From assembly GCA_022592445.1 (NCBI GenBank), contig JABYQR010000389.1, positions 1 to 40,246 on the forward strand: a stretch of 40,246 bases of DNA. Direction: 5' to 3'. The notes beneath the pieces are model-generated. The model had not been told where the DNA came from. It made no database searches and saw only the letters and a list, made by a program, of their open reading frames with translations. Both the position numbers and the translations under genes were made by a program. Of this stretch, positions 1 to 10,400 are shown in pieces (position 1 is the stretch's first letter; each line of letters opens with the position of its first letter). The stretch comes from Cytidiella melzeri (Eukaryota; Basidiomycota; Agaricomycetes; Polyporales; Irpicaceae).

Positions 1-156
1 CTCATTTGGGAAGATTTCCTCTGATTTTGAGATCAATCTGGCTTCCACTGCGCTCTTAAATATGCTATCTATACTCCTCCACCTCCCAAAGCTTCCGTTG
101 TAGCTCCTACCTTGGCATCAGATGTAGTTGATGACTCAGAGTTTGTACATTTTTGA
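1..156 (+). other. Possible 3' end of a gene cut by the window edge
   Basis: A frame open from about position 31 ends at a TGA at 154-156 and encodes a short proline-rich tail (KYAIYTPPPPKASVVAPT...). There are stops in this frame at 22-30, so it would need a splice acceptor near 30-40. I do not recognise the sequence. It could also be non-coding. Confidence 0.2.
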
Positions 157-809
157 GACTTGACTTGTTGTTTACAGGCAGATTTTCCAATGCTGTTTTT
201 GTTACTTATATTGTCAGAAAGTATTTACTTACATGTTTCTAACAATTACTTACATTTTGTAAGTAACATGTTTAAAACATACGTTGGAAACACCTCTACC
301 GGCATTTTGTTTCTAACATTTGTCGGAAAGTCGGCACTGAATTTCCGACGGAACCCTATCGACGACGCGAGTACATTTAACTGCGGCAGTCCAGCACGGA
401 CTTTCATGCAGCTTGCAATGCTATGGCACTTTAAGCTCTCGCAACGCTCACGACACGCACAATGTCCCATTCCAATGAATTGCCTGAACGATGCGGTTGG
501 GGATGGTTGGGTGGGTGATACGGAAATGTAGATTGACGGCGGGACAGTACGAAAGGTATGGGTCAAAGGCAACTCAGAACAACCGTCTTTGAGAACTCAA
601 AAGCGTGAAAACAGGACCGAGGAGCACGCCGCGGCAAGGTGACCACTAGCGTGTAAGCTCGTTCTGCCACCGATTGTGCTCTAGATAGTCTCCCCGAGGC
701 AGAGTAGACGGGCGTTCAACGTTCAACCTTCGTGCCTCAGGATCTCTGTCTGACGCTCTAGATCTCGTCGACGTCCTGACCATGGACAAGACGCTGTTGA
801 ATTTTACAG
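157..809. other. Left flank, no gene recognised
   Basis: Only short open frames occur here, and none resembles a known family. The stretch contains two short perfect inverted repeats (246-253 with 259-266, and 322-329 with 342-349). They may be hairpins or remnants of a small transposon end. The duplicated unit seems to start after this stretch, since similarity to the sequence upstream of copy B is first visible from about 800. Confidence 0.3.
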
Positions 810-1438
810 ATGTCGTCGCAGTACACTGCGCGCAGGCCTAAACTCGAACTCGGAGGGCGAGGAACTACGACAAGGCTATCCGCCAGCATCACACGAGGGC
901 GCACCAGGGCGTTCCGTTTTCATGACTGTGGGAACATCACCATTACATTTCGTCGCGCTGAATTCTCTGATACTAGTCCATATAGCATGAGTCTTAAGAA
1001 AGTAACACGAAAATAATTTTAGACTGAAGCTTGTCGTATATGCTGGACAATACACGCGTGTGCCGTGCTGTACAGTGTCCCAGCTTGACGGGTCAACAGC
1101 ACACGTTCCCTGCACGCCAAGCCAGCATGGGCGCAACAATCTGCAATACCAGGTTTCTACGCTCCGCGCGTGAGGCAGATAGTAGGCATCTTTTTGTGCC
1201 TCCAGCACAAGTACAGATTGTCGCTTCAGGATCGGGCATGGGACATCGTGCGTAGGAGTCAGCTCTGGCCGCAGCCACTTCTAAATTCTCTCCAAAACTC
1301 GATAAAATCAGCGCAGTATTGGCGCAACGTTCCGCATTTCCAGGCTTCCATGCGCGTGACAGGTGGCACCTACACGACGGACGCGTCCCTCCAGCGCTCC
1401 AGCCACACGTTTCCTCTCTCACTCACTCTTTCTTAACA
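810..1438 (+). promoter_or_regulatory. 5' flank and likely promoter of NACHT-WD40 copy A
   Basis: This stretch is alignable, in patches, with the sequence upstream of copy B at about 24480-24951. Shared patches include CATGACTGTGGGAA (copy B TGATGACTGTGGGAA), GTGTCCCAGCTT, and a segment around GGCATCTTTTTGTGCCTCC shortly before the ATG. The conservation shows that the duplication included the promoter region. No clear TATA box or other named element was seen. The first ATG in good context (AACAATG) is at 1439. Confidence 0.4.
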
Positions 1439-2394
1439 ATGTCCAGCCACTGTTTCAGCTCTGTTTTATACAAAAGGATTTCGAAATTTATCAAGAAGCT
1501 CGGGAGGAAGAAACAGCCACCCACAGAGGGAGAGGTCCAGGTAGAGGCAGATCGGATAGGGGAGGTCGTCACACCCGCTGTCGTGCACGATCGTGTCGAA
1601 GTGCCTGTTGAACAGGAGCGCATAGAGGGCGTACCAGATGTAGCGCCTAATCTCGACGAGGGAAGAGCAGAGGATGTCTCCAACGAGGGCGCAGTCGCAG
1701 AACTGGCCGGAATTGATGGCGCCTCACCGACACCCCGCGACGACGAGGCCGATGGCGAGAACCGCACCAAAAGAGATATTTTTCTGACCATCGCTAGTCC
1801 AGCCTCAAAGGTCCTTGATTACGCCGCAGAGGCTTCTGGTTTCGCTCCTCTCAAGGTCGTAGCAGCCGGTCTGAAGTTTATCGTAGAGCATGCCGAAGTG
1901 AGTTGTACCGTTTTGCTCCATGGTATGTACACCTGGCTGACCAGCGAGTAGACAGCAGGAGAGAACAAGAAGGACGCACAGAATCTGTTCAGTCGACTTG
2001 AGAAAATCCTGGATTCATTGAAAACACCGTTAGACGACCCGGAAGAGGCTGCGCACCGTATTACGTTGTCAAAGTACTTGTCGCTCATTCCACTTGTGTC
2101 GGTCAATTATTGACTGTCTCGGCATTCTAGAGAGTTGGAGGAGATAAGCAAGAAGCTTGGTCCCTTAGGAGGGCCTGACCGCGACGAGCGGTTTCTTAAC
2201 GAATGCAAGCAATTTCTCAACGCGCCTGAGAACGCGAAGCTCATTCAAGAATGCCTTACTGCGGTTAATCAGGCGCTTTCAGATTATCAGGTATACTCAG
2301 CCTGATCTTACGGTGTTATTCGCTGCTCACATGACTACCAGCTTTCTCTGGCACAAAGAGACCATCAGCTTAGCACAGAACAGCGAGTGCTGCT

Positions 2395-2399
2395 CGAAG
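2395..2399. repeat. Target-site duplication, left copy (CGAAG)
   Basis: The five bases CGAAG precede the 5' LTR and recur exactly after the 3' LTR at 7432-7436. Five base pairs is the usual duplication length for Ty1/copia integrases. Confidence 0.93.
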
Positions 2400-2729
2400 T
2401 GTTGGAATCGAAGGTTTTCGGTACGGTTCATCAGGTATGAACGACACTTTCCTTTTACGGACTATAGTGTAGCGTATGAGCGCCCGTAGTTTTCAATCTT
2501 CGGGCGACCGAACTCTTTGTTCCTCAGTACCTCTTTTATCGAGGCTTACTGAGGTTAGTTCATTCATTCTATACACTGTCTTTACATTGTCTGATGCACT
2601 GTAGACTACAACGCTTCGCGTACACTAGGTTAGCAGTGCAATTACATTAGTAGTACCTCTTTTATCGAGGCTTACTGAGACTACAACGCTTCGCGTACAC
2701 TAGAGCGGCTCTCTCGTAACCCTGCAATA
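2400..2729 (+). repeat. 5' long terminal repeat, 330 bp
   Basis: This stretch is identical by eye to 7102-7431. It carries two internal direct repeats. A 28-bp block occurs at 2526-2553 and 2652-2679. A 25-bp block occurs at 2604-2628 and 2679-2703. A short stem CGCCCG/CGGGCG lies in the first third. The LTR should carry the element's promoter and poly(A) site, but I cannot point to a certain TATA box. Confidence 0.96.
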
Positions 2730-2741
2730 GGTTATGAGCCC
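2730..2741 (+). promoter_or_regulatory. Primer-binding site matching the anticodon arm of initiator tRNA-Met
   Basis: GGTTATGAGCCC follows the 5' LTR directly. It is the exact complement of GGGCUCAUAACC, the anticodon stem-loop sequence of eukaryotic initiator tRNA-Met, and not of a tRNA 3' end. Drosophila copia and some fungal relatives are known to prime from an internally cut half of this tRNA. The same half-tRNA priming is inferred here. Confidence 0.8.
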
Positions 2742-2802
2742 CGGAAGCTTATAATCAACCCCGCTCTTTTTAAACACAAACTTAACACTCTCTTAATTCA
2801 AC

Positions 2803-5800
2803 ATGTCGACCACTCCTGACCCTCCGGCTACACCCACACCAACCTCATCATCCCGCCAAGTGGCCGCTTCCAATCGCCTTCTCGACATTGGGAAGTTGGA
2901 AGACAACGGTTCGAACTTCCAGACGTGGAAGTACCGTATCAAAACCGTTCTCGAGCTGCGCGGACTGATGGGGATTGTCGATGGCACGCAAAAGGACCCT
3001 GGATCGACTAAACCGGACGAGCACGCAGAATTTATGCGCTCGAACCAGGAGGCGCTCGCGCAAATCACGCTCACCCTCGGAGATGAGCCTCTGAATGGCG
3101 TTCTCTACACTACGTTGGCGAAGGATGCTTGGGAGAAGCTCAACACGCGATACGAGGGCAAAGGTAAGCAGACAATCGTTCTGCTCCTCACCGACCTCTT
3201 CCGCGGCACGCTCTCCGACGAGACGCCCCTCGAACCCCAGCTCAACGCGATGCGCCAGAAAGGCTTCATTCTCACGTCTCTCGGTCAACCTCTCGACGAC
3301 GCGATCATTGCTTCGGCGATGATTATGTCCCTTCCTCCCTCGTACTCCGTCCTCTCGACCATACTCATGGCCTCGACCGACAAGCCATCGACCGACGCGG
3401 TCATCAACGCCATTCTCATGGAGGAGAAGTCGCGTCGCGATCCGGCTCAGGTCGCTCTTCTCGCCAAGACCGGGAAGGCCAAGTCCGGCCAGCAGAGCAA
3501 GAAGTCGGACGTCCGGTGCCTTTACTGTAAGAAGAAGGGCCACCCGACGGAGGAGTGCAGGAAAATGAAGAAGGATAAGGAGGAGAAGGCCTCGAAGGAC
3601 AAGGCAGGGAAGGACAAGGACAAGTCGAAGGAGGGCGAGCACGCAAAGGTCGCCGTCGTGGACCACAGCGAGGACTCCGAAACCTTCCAGCTGTTCATGG
3701 CGAACGGTCACGCCGGCCGTGCCGACCTCCCTTCGAAGTGGATCATCGACTCCGGTGCCTCTGTGCACATGAGTTCGCAACGCCACTGGTTCCTCACGTA
3801 CCAACCTCTCGCTTCGCCTCTCCAGGTCCTTCTAGGCGACGACCGCGCTATCAAAGCTGTCGGCATTGGACGCGTAGCCGTCAACCTCCACGTTGGCGCG
3901 AACCAGACGAAGAAGTCGCTCTTCTCTGACGTCTACCACGTACCAGAACTCAACGGGAACCTTCTTTCCGTCTCGCACCTCACCAAGAAAGGCTTCCACA
4001 TCGCCTTCAAGGACAACTCTTGCGATATCCTTCGCGCCGATGGCCAACTGGCAGGCTGCGCCTCTCGTACCCAAGGCCTCTACGTCTTGAACTCGACGCC
4101 ATTCCCAGTCCTTCGCGCTTACATCGCTTCAGTGGGCGCGCACTCCGCCGACTCTCCACTCCCTCTCACCGCGCTCAAGGCCAACGTCAAGCCCGTCGCT
4201 AAGGCTGACGTCACGACTTGGCACCGCCGACTCGGTCACATCAACGTTGACTCCGTCTTAAAGATGGTTCGACAGGGCATGGTCGAAGGGATGGATATCA
4301 CCGGTGAGCAGACTCGCCCCAAGACTATCTGCGTCCCTTGCCTCGAGGGCAAGCAGACTCGTCTTCCCATTCCAAAGGTATCCAACACCGAGAGCTCGCG
4401 CGTCCTCAACCGCGTGTACGCTGACGTTTGCGGACCAATGGACACCCAAACACCTCAAGGTCACCGCTATTTCGCTCTCCACGTCGATGAAGCCTCTCAC
4501 CTCCCAGTCACCAACCTTCTCAAGCACAAAAGCGAGACTCTCAGTCACACGAAGGACTACTACGCTCGCGCTGAGGCCCTCACTGGTGAACGAGGCAACT
4601 ACTTCCGTAGCGACGGAGGTGGCGAGTTTTGCTCTGACGAGTTCGAGGCGTTTCTCCGCAGCAAGGGGATTCACCACGAGAAGACAAACCCCTACACACC
4701 GCAGGAAAATGGTGTCGCAGAGCGCATGAACCGCACGATCATGGAGATGGCACGGACTATGCTTAAGGACGCTGGACTTCCGAAGACATACTGGGGCCAC
4801 GCAGTTCTCTACGCCACGCACATCCTCCAACGTACTCCGACTCGCGCCCTTGATGGCAAGACACCATATGAGGCGTCCACTGGCAACAAACCGTCAGTCG
4901 CCCATCTACGCATCTTCGGCTGCAAAGCCTATGTTCACATTCCTGAGGAGAAGCGCAAGAAGCTCGATGCTAAGTCACTCGAGTGCGTGCACCTTGGATA
5001 TGCTGAACATCGCAAGGCCTACTGCGTTCTTCACCGCCCCTCTGGTCGCATTTACGAGTCACGCGACGTCATCTTTGATGAAGGCTCCATGCTAGACCCA
5101 GACCGCGTCATCATCGACATCGACGATACCCTCGACGTTTCACCGTCTTCAGCCCCTCTGAATCGCAGCAGAGACTCTACACCCAAGGAGGACATGTCGA
5201 ACACGTCGACGGACGTACAAGATGTTGAATCCGATGCTGAACAGGCCATCTCGCGTGCACCCTCTCTTCACCCAGAACCTCCTGTTGAGGACGTTGTACC
5301 AGGTGCCGCTCCTGCTCCCGGACCTGCCACTCTATCACGCACTCGTCACATTCCTGCACCTGCTCCTGAACTCCGGCGTTCTACTCGAACTAAGCAACTG
5401 CCTACCCAGGACGACCATCCCAAGTTCAACTTGAACTCCAGGGACAAGGCCTCCATTGAAGCGGTCGCAAAGGCGAAGGAAGCAGAGCAACAGCACGCTC
5501 TCAAGGCTTCACTCGACGAACCACCACGCACCTACGCTCAAGCTATGGCACGGCCAGACGCTCTCGAATGGAGGCTTGCGTGTGTTGCAGAGATGGAAGC
5601 TTTCCTCAAGGCGAAGCTGTACGACGAGGTGGAGAGGCCTAAGGACTGGACCCTTGTAGACTGCCGCTGGGTCTTTGCCATTAAGCGTGGACCAGACGGT
5701 GAAATTGTCAAGCACAAGGCGCGTCTCGTCGCAAAGGGCTTTACGCAGGTCGAAGGAGTCGACTACAACGATACGTTCGCACCGGTTTCCAAATTCACAT

Positions 5801-7080
5801 CAATTCGCACCATTCTCGCTCTCGCTGCTCAAGAGGACCTCGAAATTCACCAGATGGACGTCAAGTCCGCTTTCCTCAACGGCGATCTCAACGAGGAGAT
5901 CTACATGAAACCTCCCCCCGGGTTCGAAGGCGATGACAGCTCTGTCTGGAAGCTGAAGAAGTCCCTCTACGGCCTGAAGCAGTCCAGCCGCCAATGGTAC
6001 CAGCGACTCGCAAAGGAATTCACCGACCGTGGTTTCACTCGATCGCACCACGACCATGCTGTTTTCTTCAAGATGGAGAGTGGCACACCTGTCATCTGCG
6101 CCGTCTACGTCGACGACATGCTCATTGTCTCCAAAGACATCAAGGTCATCAACCTTTTCAAGGCAAGTTTCCACCGCGAGTTTGAGATGACCGATTTAGG
6201 CGAGGCCCGATGGATCCTCAACATGGAGATCATACGCGACCGCCCACGCCGCATTCTCGAGCTGTCACAACGACAGTTCATCACCACTATCCTCGACCGC
6301 TTCGGACTCTCTGACAGTCGACCGGTCTCCACTCCTATGGACCCCAACTCGAAACTCATCAAGCTTCCCGCTAACGAGTCCGAGGTCGACGTCAAGCAGT
6401 ATCAGTCAATGCTCGGCTCGCTGATGTACGCAATGATTGGGACTCGACCCGACCTTGCCTATTCAGTGGGCGCCTTGAGCAAGCACGCCGCAACCCCAGG
6501 TCGAGAACACCTACTCGCTATTACCCGGGTCTACCGTTACCTTCGAGGTAGCAAAGACCTCCGCCTCACGTATCGCGGAACTCCTCCGGACGCACGCGAT
6601 TCGATTTCGGCCGACCTCATTGGCTATGTCGACGCTGACTGGGCCTCGGACCCCAACGATCGACGCTCGATCACTGGATACGTTTTCATCTTATCCGGTG
6701 GCGCCATTAGCTGGTCATCGAAGCGACAGCATTCGACCGCTCTTTCGAGCACTGAGGCCGAATACATGGCAGCTTCGCACGCCACCAAGGAAGCCATTTG
6801 GCTTCGCGCATTTCTTATTGAGATTGGACATCTTTCTTCTTCTTACACTGTCCCTCTCCTCATCGACAATCAGTCCGCCATTGCCCTGATCAAGAATCCG
6901 GAACACCACGAACGCACGAAGCACATCGCGGTCCGATATCACTTCACGCGCGATGCATACGACGACGGCCTTATTCTACCTGAATATGTTCCCACTGGAG
7001 ACCAGGTCGCCGACATCATGACGAAGCCTCTCGCTCGCGAGAAGCACAGTCGTTTTCTGGATGGTATGGGCCAATTGTAG
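2803..7080 (+). CDS. Gag-Pol polyprotein of Ty1/copia retrotransposon
   Basis: One uninterrupted frame of 1425 codons contains, in order, the following parts. A copia-type Gag lies in residues about 1-230, and a zinc knuckle CLYCKKKGHPTEEC lies near 239. The aspartic protease has WIIDSGAS near 313. The pre-integrase HHCC finger runs from WHRRLGH to CVPCLEGK, about 473-525. The integrase catalytic core has Asp in DVCGP, Asp in SDGGGEF and Glu in NGVAERMNRT. The reverse transcriptase of copia type has the active-site motif YVDD near 1103. The C-terminal RNase H has DADWASD, SSTEAEYMA and DNQSA. The order protease-integrase-RT-RNase H defines Ty1/copia. There is no frameshift between Gag and Pol, so a single polyprotein is expected, as in Drosophila copia. 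The ATG at 2803 lies 73 bp after the LTR in context AACATG. All key catalytic motifs are present. Confidence 0.97.
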   Translation: MSTTPDPPATPTPTSSSRQVAASNRLLDIGKLEDNGSNFQTWKYRIKTVLELRGLMGIVDGTQKDPGSTKPDEHAEFMRSNQEALAQITLTLGDEPLNGVLYTTLAKDAWEKLNTRYEGKGKQTIVLLLTDLFRGTLSDETPLEPQLNAMRQKGFILTSLGQPLDDAIIASAMIMSLPPSYSVLSTILMASTDKPSTDAVINAILMEEKSRRDPAQVALLAKTGKAKSGQQSKKSDVRCLYCKKKGHPTEECRKMKKDKEEKASKDKAGKDKDKSKEGEHAKVAVVDHSEDSETFQLFMANGHAGRADLPSKWIIDSGASVHMSSQRHWFLTYQPLASPLQVLLGDDRAIKAVGIGRVAVNLHVGANQTKKSLFSDVYHVPELNGNLLSVSHLTKKGFHIAFKDNSCDILRADGQLAGCASRTQGLYVLNSTPFPVLRAYIASVGAHSADSPLPLTALKANVKPVAKADVTTWHRRLGHINVDSVLKMVRQGMVEGMDITGEQTRPKTICVPCLEGKQTRLPIPKVSNTESSRVLNRVYADVCGPMDTQTPQGHRYFALHVDEASHLPVTNLLKHKSETLSHTKDYYARAEALTGERGNYFRSDGGGEFCSDEFEAFLRSKGIHHEKTNPYTPQENGVAERMNRTIMEMARTMLKDAGLPKTYWGHAVLYATHILQRTPTRALDGKTPYEASTGNKPSVAHLRIFGCKAYVHIPEEKRKKLDAKSLECVHLGYAEHRKAYCVLHRPSGRIYESRDVIFDEGSMLDPDRVIIDIDDTLDVSPSSAPLNRSRDSTPKEDMSNTSTDVQDVESDAEQAISRAPSLHPEPPVEDVVPGAAPAPGPATLSRTRHIPAPAPELRRSTRTKQLPTQDDHPKFNLNSRDKASIEAVAKAKEAEQQHALKASLDEPPRTYAQAMARPDALEWRLACVAEMEAFLKAKLYDEVERPKDWTLVDCRWVFAIKRGPDGEIVKHKARLVAKGFTQVEGVDYNDTFAPVSKFTSIRTILALAAQEDLEIHQMDVKSAFLNGDLNEEIYMKPPPGFEGDDSSVWKLKKSLYGLKQSSRQWYQRLAKEFTDRGFTRSHHDHAVFFKMESGTPVICAVYVDDMLIVSKDIKVINLFKASFHREFEMTDLGEARWILNMEIIRDRPRRILELSQRQFITTILDRFGLSDSRPVSTPMDPNSKLIKLPANESEVDVKQYQSMLGSLMYAMIGTRPDLAYSVGALSKHAATPGREHLLAITRVYRYLRGSKDLRLTYRGTPPDARDSISADLIGYVDADWASDPNDRRSITGYVFILSGGAISWSSKRQHSTALSSTEAEYMAASHATKEAIWLRAFLIEIGHLSSSYTVPLLIDNQSAIALIKNPEHHERTKHIAVRYHFTRDAYDDGLILPEYVPTGDQVADIMTKPLAREKHSRFLDGMGQL

Positions 7081-7089
7081 TTCATACCC

Positions 7090-7101
7090 GCTGAGTGGGC
7101 G
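7090..7101 (+). promoter_or_regulatory. Presumed polypurine tract (weak)
   Basis: Plus-strand priming should start just before the 3' LTR. The bases there contain GAGTGGGCG, which is only partly purine. Position supports the call more than composition does. Confidence 0.3.
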
Positions 7102-7431
7102 TGTTGGAATCGAAGGTTTTCGGTACGGTTCATCAGGTATGAACGACACTTTCCTTTTACGGACTATAGTGTAGCGTATGAGCGCCCGTAGTTTTCAATC
7201 TTCGGGCGACCGAACTCTTTGTTCCTCAGTACCTCTTTTATCGAGGCTTACTGAGGTTAGTTCATTCATTCTATACACTGTCTTTACATTGTCTGATGCA
7301 CTGTAGACTACAACGCTTCGCGTACACTAGGTTAGCAGTGCAATTACATTAGTAGTACCTCTTTTATCGAGGCTTACTGAGACTACAACGCTTCGCGTAC
7401 ACTAGAGCGGCTCTCTCGTAACCCTGCAATA
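7102..7431 (+). repeat. 3' long terminal repeat, 330 bp
   Basis: No mismatch was found against the 5' LTR at 2400-2729 when read base by base. It is followed by the right copy of the CGAAG target duplication (7432-7436) and then by the rest of the interrupted NACHT-WD40 exon (7437-7465). Confidence 0.96.
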
Positions 7432-10400
7432 CGAAGAGTTACGCAAGCTTAGTGTTGAACATATCGTACGTCCTTCACGCATTGCTCAACAATCTCGCCA
7501 TCTTGCTGACGCTTTCGTCTGTCTCTTCGACAGAATTACGGTAAGACGTATATTGATACCGACTCTTCATTCGTGTTCGCTCATCTCGAACTGCCTAGAT
7601 GAACGGACTGCCCTTGACAAGTTGTCGCGCGCGAAAGACGTTCGGTACGACGCATCCGGGTCCGACACGCGCTCGAATTGCCTTTCAGACACTCGAGTGG
7701 ATATACTTCGTGACCTTATGAGATGGGCTGCCGATCCCGCGGAGAAGCAGGTCTGTTGGCTGAACGGCCATGCCGGCAGCGGCAAGTCGACCATAGCTCA
7801 GAGCTTTGCGGAGCAGCTTGCGTCGAAAGGCAGGCTTGGAGCGAGTTTCTTTTGCTCACGGGGGTCAGTGCACGCGAGCGATCGGACGATGATATTTCCG
7901 ACCATTGCGTTCCAACTTGCGACATCTGCAAACAATGCCTCGCCGAAGTTCAGGAAAGCAGTCTTGCGCGCCCTTGAGGAGAACCAGGACATCGCATCGT
8001 TGGCGTTACACAACCAATTCAAGGAGCTCATTATCCGCCCAGCGAACGAGTCTAGCATGGAGACTGTCGTTGTCATCGACGCGCTTGACGAATGCAAGGA
8101 TGACGAAGCCACTTCCATCATCCTGAAGTATCTGGCCCTGCATATCGCGGGTATCCCGAAGATCAAGTTCTTCATCACGAGCCGTCCAGAGCCGCACATC
8201 CGCGTGGGATTTCGTCTCGAAGGCCTAAGGCCGGTTACCGATGTAATGAAGTTACACGAGGTAGCTGCGACGTCGGTGGACAAGGACATTAGGCTATTCC
8301 TACAAGTGAAGCTCAACGACCCGGCTGCTCGCGCAAGACGCAGCGACCTCCACCTTCCCAACCACTGGCCTAGAGAGATGGACATAGATACACTCGCGGC
8401 AAAGGCGTCCGGCCTTTTCATCTTTGCGGCGACAGCAGTCAAGCTGATTTTTGACAAAGACAGCGACCCACAAGATCAACTTAACATACTGCTGAGCAAG
8501 ACGGACAGCTTTGCAGAGGAAGGCGTGTCTGGCCTTGATTTCCTTTACGCCGACATCCTCGCACGCGCGTATTCCAAGATAAACGATCGTTTGACGCAGA
8601 GGCTTCGTTCAATGCTAGGGTTCCTCGTCGTGACGTGCGATCTCGTTTCTATTCAGACAATGGCGGACATCCTGGGCTTCAACTCGGACATCATCAAGAC
8701 GTCGCTGAGGTCCCTTCATTCCCTGCTTCTTGTACCGGAGGACACCAATCTCCCCATCCGTTTCTATCACAAATCCTTCCCTGATTTTCTCCTAGACTCG
8801 ACGCGATGCACGAATCCTCGATTCTACATTGATCGAGATGCACACCACTTCAACGCCGCCACACGCTGCTTCGAGACCATGGAAGGCGGGCTGAAGAAGA
8901 ACATCTGCGGTCTGCCTCGGTATGCCATGAACGACGAGGTCGCTCTCACCATGCTCGACCGATGCATCAGCGAGGCGCTGAGATACAGTTGTCGATACTG
9001 GGCAGCTCATCTCCTTTCCGACGGTAATCGTGAAGCGCACCTACTCTGCGACGCTGATTACGAGAACGGACAACCTGGCAAGCCCTGCACTCTCCATCGG
9101 TTCCTTACCACACGTCAGCTACAGTGGTTCGAGGTCCTGGGGCTCCTACGGGATCTGCGAACCGCCGTTAATTCATTGACCGATGTGCACGAGTGGTTTA
9201 CCTCGGTATGACTTACACATTTATGGGGATATCCCATGCTAATTGCATCTTCACTGCAGTGCGGCGACAAGTACAAGACATTGATCGACTGGGCCTATGA
9301 CGGTCGGAGGTTCATCCTAAGCGCGTTCGACATTGTTGAGGCGTCTGTGGCCCACATCTACCACTCTGCCCTCCCTTTCACTTCGAACGACTCGCTGCTT
9401 AAATCATCTCATGCAGCGGACCTGGCATGTGAAGCTGCAGTTGTCATTGGAGGCGCAAAGGCACAGAAGGGCGGACCTATCAGAACTGTACAAATGCCGA
9501 ATCGTATTGACACATTGGAATACTCCCCTGATGGAACCATGATTGCTGCTGGTGGCGATGAGTTCAGTTGTCTGTTCCGGTCTGAAACTGGAGAGCAACT
9601 GGCTGAATTCAAACATGGTAGCATTGTCGACTCTCTTTCGTTCTCCCACGACAATCGAACCCTTGCCACAGCATGCGGCGACACCATCACGTTGTGGGAT
9701 GTTCGCACCGGTGTTAGTACCATCACGCTGCATGACGAAGTCGGAGTGGATATCAAGAGTGTTGCATTTCATCCTTACTCTGGCTGTGGAGAGTATCTCG
9801 TGTCTAGCGCAGAGGATGGTCGTGTTCGTCTATGGAACATTGACTCTGACGATGGTCACTGTCAGCAACAATTCACTGTTGGGATGAAGAGGTGGTGTTG
9901 TGCTGGCTGAGGCGTCCTGGTCACAAGACTGTCATTATCGGTGGCAAGGGTCTGGTGTACTGAGTTGTGGGAGGTGGATCCTCCTCGCCAGGCAAAGGTC
10001 TTCATTATCAGGAGCGTGAAAGTGGGCAGGATGTCCGCGCGGTGGCTTCCTCGTTTGACGGATCACTTGTTGCTTCGGCCTTGTCAACAGATCACCTCGT
10101 TATATACAATGTAGAGACGGGCGATGCTGTCTACAACATCCCAACCACCCACGTTGTCTTGTCACTGCAGTTCTCGCCCACTGCAAACCCCAGCATGCTT
10201 GCCTTTGCAGTGTTTGGCTCGAGTGCCATGCATGTCGTCTATCCAGCAGACACCTCTGGTCGCGATGTGTCGCTGTTTGAAGAGCATCGTGATGACGTCA
10301 GAGTTGTCGCGTTCTCTCCGGATGGCAGGTTCATCGTCTCTGGTGCATACGATAGGACTGTCAACATCTGGGAAGCGCAAGTCAGGGCCCTCAACCAGGA

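Larger units (their letters stand above)
2400..7431 (+). mobile_element. Complete Ty1/copia LTR retrotransposon, 5032 bp
   Basis: Two 330-bp LTRs flank a single long Gag-Pol frame. LTR ends are TGTTG and CAATA, so the terminal inverted repeat has one mismatch from TGTTG/CAACA. I see no difference between the two LTRs, the target duplication CGAAG is perfect and the Gag-Pol frame has no break. All of this points to a recent, possibly still competent insertion. It lies in the same orientation as the NACHT-WD40 gene it interrupts and sits in that gene's fourth coding exon. The element's codon choice is strongly C/G-ending, which leaves long unused open frames on its antisense strand. Confidence 0.96.

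Noticed and set aside
160..531. 123-codon open frame on the left flank
   Set aside because: Composition is AT-rich with no recognisable motif, and it overlaps an antisense frame of equal length; no sign of coding.
2848..3804. Long open frame (318 codons) antisense to the retrotransposon Gag, and a similar one at 4258-4830
   Set aside because: They mirror a well-identified Gag-Pol frame with strong C/G-ending codon choice, which leaves the antisense strand free of stops. Their sequence shows no domain.
9885..10020. Possible intron that would remove the frameshifts in copy A
   Set aside because: Copy B reads straight through the aligned region as coding sequence, so a new intron is less likely than small deletions.
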